Of a stretch of 6,765 nt of DNA, positions 5,737-6,765 are shown one piece after another. The stretch is from Burkholderiales bacterium (GTDB taxonomy: Bacteria; Pseudomonadota; Gammaproteobacteria; Burkholderiales; Burkholderiaceae_C). Below the pieces are notes generated by a model, which made no database searches, was not told the DNA's origin, and saw only the letters and a list, made by a program, of their open reading frames with translations. Numbering within the stretch: the stretch's first letter is position 1; every line of letters starts with the position of its first letter. The stretch lies in the NCBI GenBank assembly GCA_947448105.1, contig CANFNE010000138.1, positions 1 to 6,765 on the forward strand, written 5' to 3'. A program made the position numbers and the translations under genes.

Positions 5737-5769
5737 GGGTTGCTCGGAGGCTGCATGCCTCCGCGACCC
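5737..5769. other. Strong imperfect hairpin in the cupin-deaminase intergenic region
   Basis: GGGTTGC (5737-5743) pairs with GCGACCC (5763-5769) with one G-T pair, and GGAGGC (5746-5751) pairs with GCCTCC (5757-5762) around the loop TGCAT. A two-base bulge (TC, 5744-5745) separates the stems. It gives 13 pairs in 33 bases. A smaller hairpin, GCCAG/CTGGC with a 6-base loop (5712-5727), lies just to its left. No T run follows on either strand, so it does not look like an intrinsic terminator. It could be a leader-RNA structure or a protein-binding site. Confidence 0.5.
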
Positions 5770-5913
5770 CCTGGCCGCTGCCCAGCGCCAAGCAGAGCGT
5801 ATTGCGCACCCGCTGGCGTGGCTAAGCGCATATGCTCGCCACCATTGCGCGGCGGCACGCCTTGCACGCCCTGGCGATGACGCTGTTGCCCTTGGCCACC
5901 TGCGCTGCGCTGC

Positions 5914-5957
5914 TTGAACCTTGTGATCCTTGACCTTTGACCCTCGACCCGACACCC
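5914..5957 (+). repeat. Degenerate tandem 7-mers before the deaminase start
   Basis: TTGAACC (5914), TTGTGATCC (5921), TTGACCT (5930), TTGACCC (5937), TCGACCC (5944) and GACACCC (5951) follow one another directly up to 3 bases before the deaminase ATG. Four of the six units are TYGAMC-like 7-mers in exact 7-base register over 5930-5957. No Shine-Dalgarno sequence is present in this stretch. Confidence 0.5.
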
Positions 5958-5960
5958 ACC

Positions 5961-6765
5961 ATGGACTTCTCCCGCCTCACCCGCGCCCACATTCCCGCAC
6001 TCCTGGCGCGCATGCCCAAGGCCGAGTTGCATATCCACATTGAAGGCTCGCTCGAGCCCGAGCTGATTTTTGAATTGGCCCGCAAAAACGGCGTGGCGCT
6101 GGCCTACCCGAGCGTGGAGGCGTTGCGCGCGGCCTATGCGTTTACCGACCTGCAGAGTTTTTTGGACTTGTATTACGCCGGGGCCTCGGTGCTGATCGAC
6201 GAGAGCGATTTTTACGCCATGGCCATGGCCTATTTCAAGCGCGCACACGCCGACCACGTAGTCCACGCCGAGCTGTTTTTTGACCCGCAAACCCACACCG
6301 AACGTGGCGTGCCTATGGGCGCAGTCATGGGCGGCCTGGCGCGCGCATGTGCGGATGCGCAGGCCCAGTTTGGTATCAGCGCCAGCCTGATTTTGTGCTT
6401 CTTGCGCCACCTGTCCGAGGCGTCTGCCATCGACACGCTACAAGCCGCTTTGCCCTACCGAGCGCACTTCATCGGCGTGGGCCTGGACTCGGGCGAACGC
6501 GGCAACCCGCCCGAAAAATTTGCCACCGTGTTTGCCCAGTGCCGCACCCTGGGCCTGCACGTGGTGGCACACGCCGGCGAAGAGGGGCCGCCGGCCTACA
6601 TCACTAGCGCACTTGATGTGTTGCAGGTAGCGCGCATCGACCACGGGGTGCGCTGTAGCGAAGACCCAGCCTTGGTGGCGCGCTTGGCAAAAAGCCGCAT
6701 GCCGCTGACCGTCTGTCCGCTGTCCAACACCAAACTCTGCGTGTTTGCCACCATGGCCGATCACA
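5961..6765 (+). CDS. add: Adenine/adenosine deaminase, PA0148-like (partial, C-terminus cut)
   Basis: The first 268 residues of a zinc-dependent purine deaminase of the ADA/AMP-deaminase (amidohydrolase) superfamily; the usual length is about 315-345. Visible active-site elements are the zinc ligands His24 and His26 in PKAELHIHIEGSLEPE (19-34), the third zinc His204 and catalytic Glu207 in HAGEEGPP (204-211), His228 in RIDHGV (225-230), and PLSNTKLCVF (253-262). The SDDP zinc-aspartate lies beyond the edge. LYYAGASVL (70-78), FFDPQTHTERG (106-116), ILCFLRHLSE (144-153) and VGLDSGE (173-179) closely follow Pseudomonas PA0148, which was shown to deaminate adenine to hypoxanthine. Adenine is therefore the likely substrate even though such genes are often labelled add; the salvage role is inferred. 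The start at 5961 has no Shine-Dalgarno; ATG at 6012 (MPKAELH) is the alternative, but the family carries about 10 residues before PKAELH. Confidence 0.9.
   Translation, partial: MDFSRLTRAHIPALLARMPKAELHIHIEGSLEPELIFELARKNGVALAYPSVEALRAAYAFTDLQSFLDLYYAGASVLIDESDFYAMAMAYFKRAHADHVVHAELFFDPQTHTERGVPMGAVMGGLARACADAQAQFGISASLILCFLRHLSEASAIDTLQAALPYRAHFIGVGLDSGERGNPPEKFATVFAQCRTLGLHVVAHAGEEGPPAYITSALDVLQVARIDHGVRCSEDPALVARLAKSRMPLTVCPLSNTKLCVFATMADH

Larger units (their letters stand above)
5632..5960. other. Non-coding divergent intergenic region (329 bp) between cupin and deaminase genes
   Basis: No convincing gene lies here; the open frames crossing it are extensions of antisense frames with arginine/alanine-rich, unstructured translations. 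It must hold both divergent promoters. It contains a CATAAT -10-like box for the cupin side, two inverted repeats (5712-5727 and 5737-5769), a 33-codon open frame (5832-5933) with a hydrophobic product and no good ribosome site, and TTGACC-type repeats just before the deaminase start. Confidence 0.7.

Noticed and set aside
4363..5880. A 505-codon open frame on the plus strand
   Set aside because: It lies antisense to the second EamA gene and the cupin gene, both of which have clear family motifs and ribosome sites or tight coupling. Its translation is low-complexity Pro/Ser/Ala-rich with no domain; GC-rich codon bias readily opens such frames.
5670..6410. A minus-strand open frame of 246 codons crossing the intergenic gap into the deaminase
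   Set aside because: Most of it is antisense to the well-conserved deaminase, and its translation is Gly/Gln/Arg-rich with no motif. It does not rescue the 5632-5960 gap as coding.

Overview
The window looks like a piece of a betaproteobacterial chromosome, most likely Burkholderiales/Comamonadaceae (the Rhodoferax/Polaromonas/Acidovorax type). This is inferred from the high GC content, strong third-position G/C bias in most genes, and the protein types: a NhaR-type LysR regulator, a MipA/OmpV porin-like protein, EamA transporters, a PA0148-like adenine deaminase and a sorbosone-dehydrogenase-like propeller. The leftmost gene and its leader are visibly less GC-rich than the rest. I see no rRNA, tRNA, insertion sequence, CRISPR array or phage gene.

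Layout, left to right. (1) 1-451, minus strand: the N-terminal 150 residues of an exported beta-propeller protein of the glucose/sorbosone dehydrogenase type, cut by the window edge. Its leader (452-600) carries two overlapping inverted repeats and a GGGGTAAACCCC palindrome. (2) 683-1213, minus strand: an IscR-like Rrf2 regulator that lacks all four Fe-S cluster ligands of IscR, with a probable terminator after it. (3) 1391-2284, plus strand: a NhaR-type LysR regulator, divergent from the Rrf2 gene. The AT-rich intergenic region between them holds a perfect 19-bp palindrome and an iterated TTCGTATWWAT-like motif. (4) 2377-3222 and 3237-4202, plus strand: a MipA/OmpV outer-membrane protein and a ten-helix EamA transporter, 14 bp apart and probably co-transcribed. 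(5) 5631 down to 4203, minus strand: a small cupin followed after 1 base by a second EamA transporter starting at TTG. The two EamA genes converge with their stop codons touching and no base between them. (6) 5632-5960: a non-coding divergent region with a strong imperfect hairpin and short TTGACC-type repeats. (7) 5961 to the right edge, plus strand: the first 268 residues of an adenine/adenosine deaminase.

How the genes may work together. This is envelope, transport and salvage metabolism rather than a recognisable multi-gene system. The NhaR-like regulator lies just upstream of mipA and the first EamA gene and may control them, but the usual nhaA antiporter is not in the window. The cupin/EamA pair is divergent from a purine-salvage deaminase, so a shared signal is possible but unproven. 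The points most worth following are the cluster-less IscR homologue, the palindrome between the two regulators, the structured leader of the left-edge gene and the structured gap before the deaminase. I found no convincing evidence of a wholly new system.
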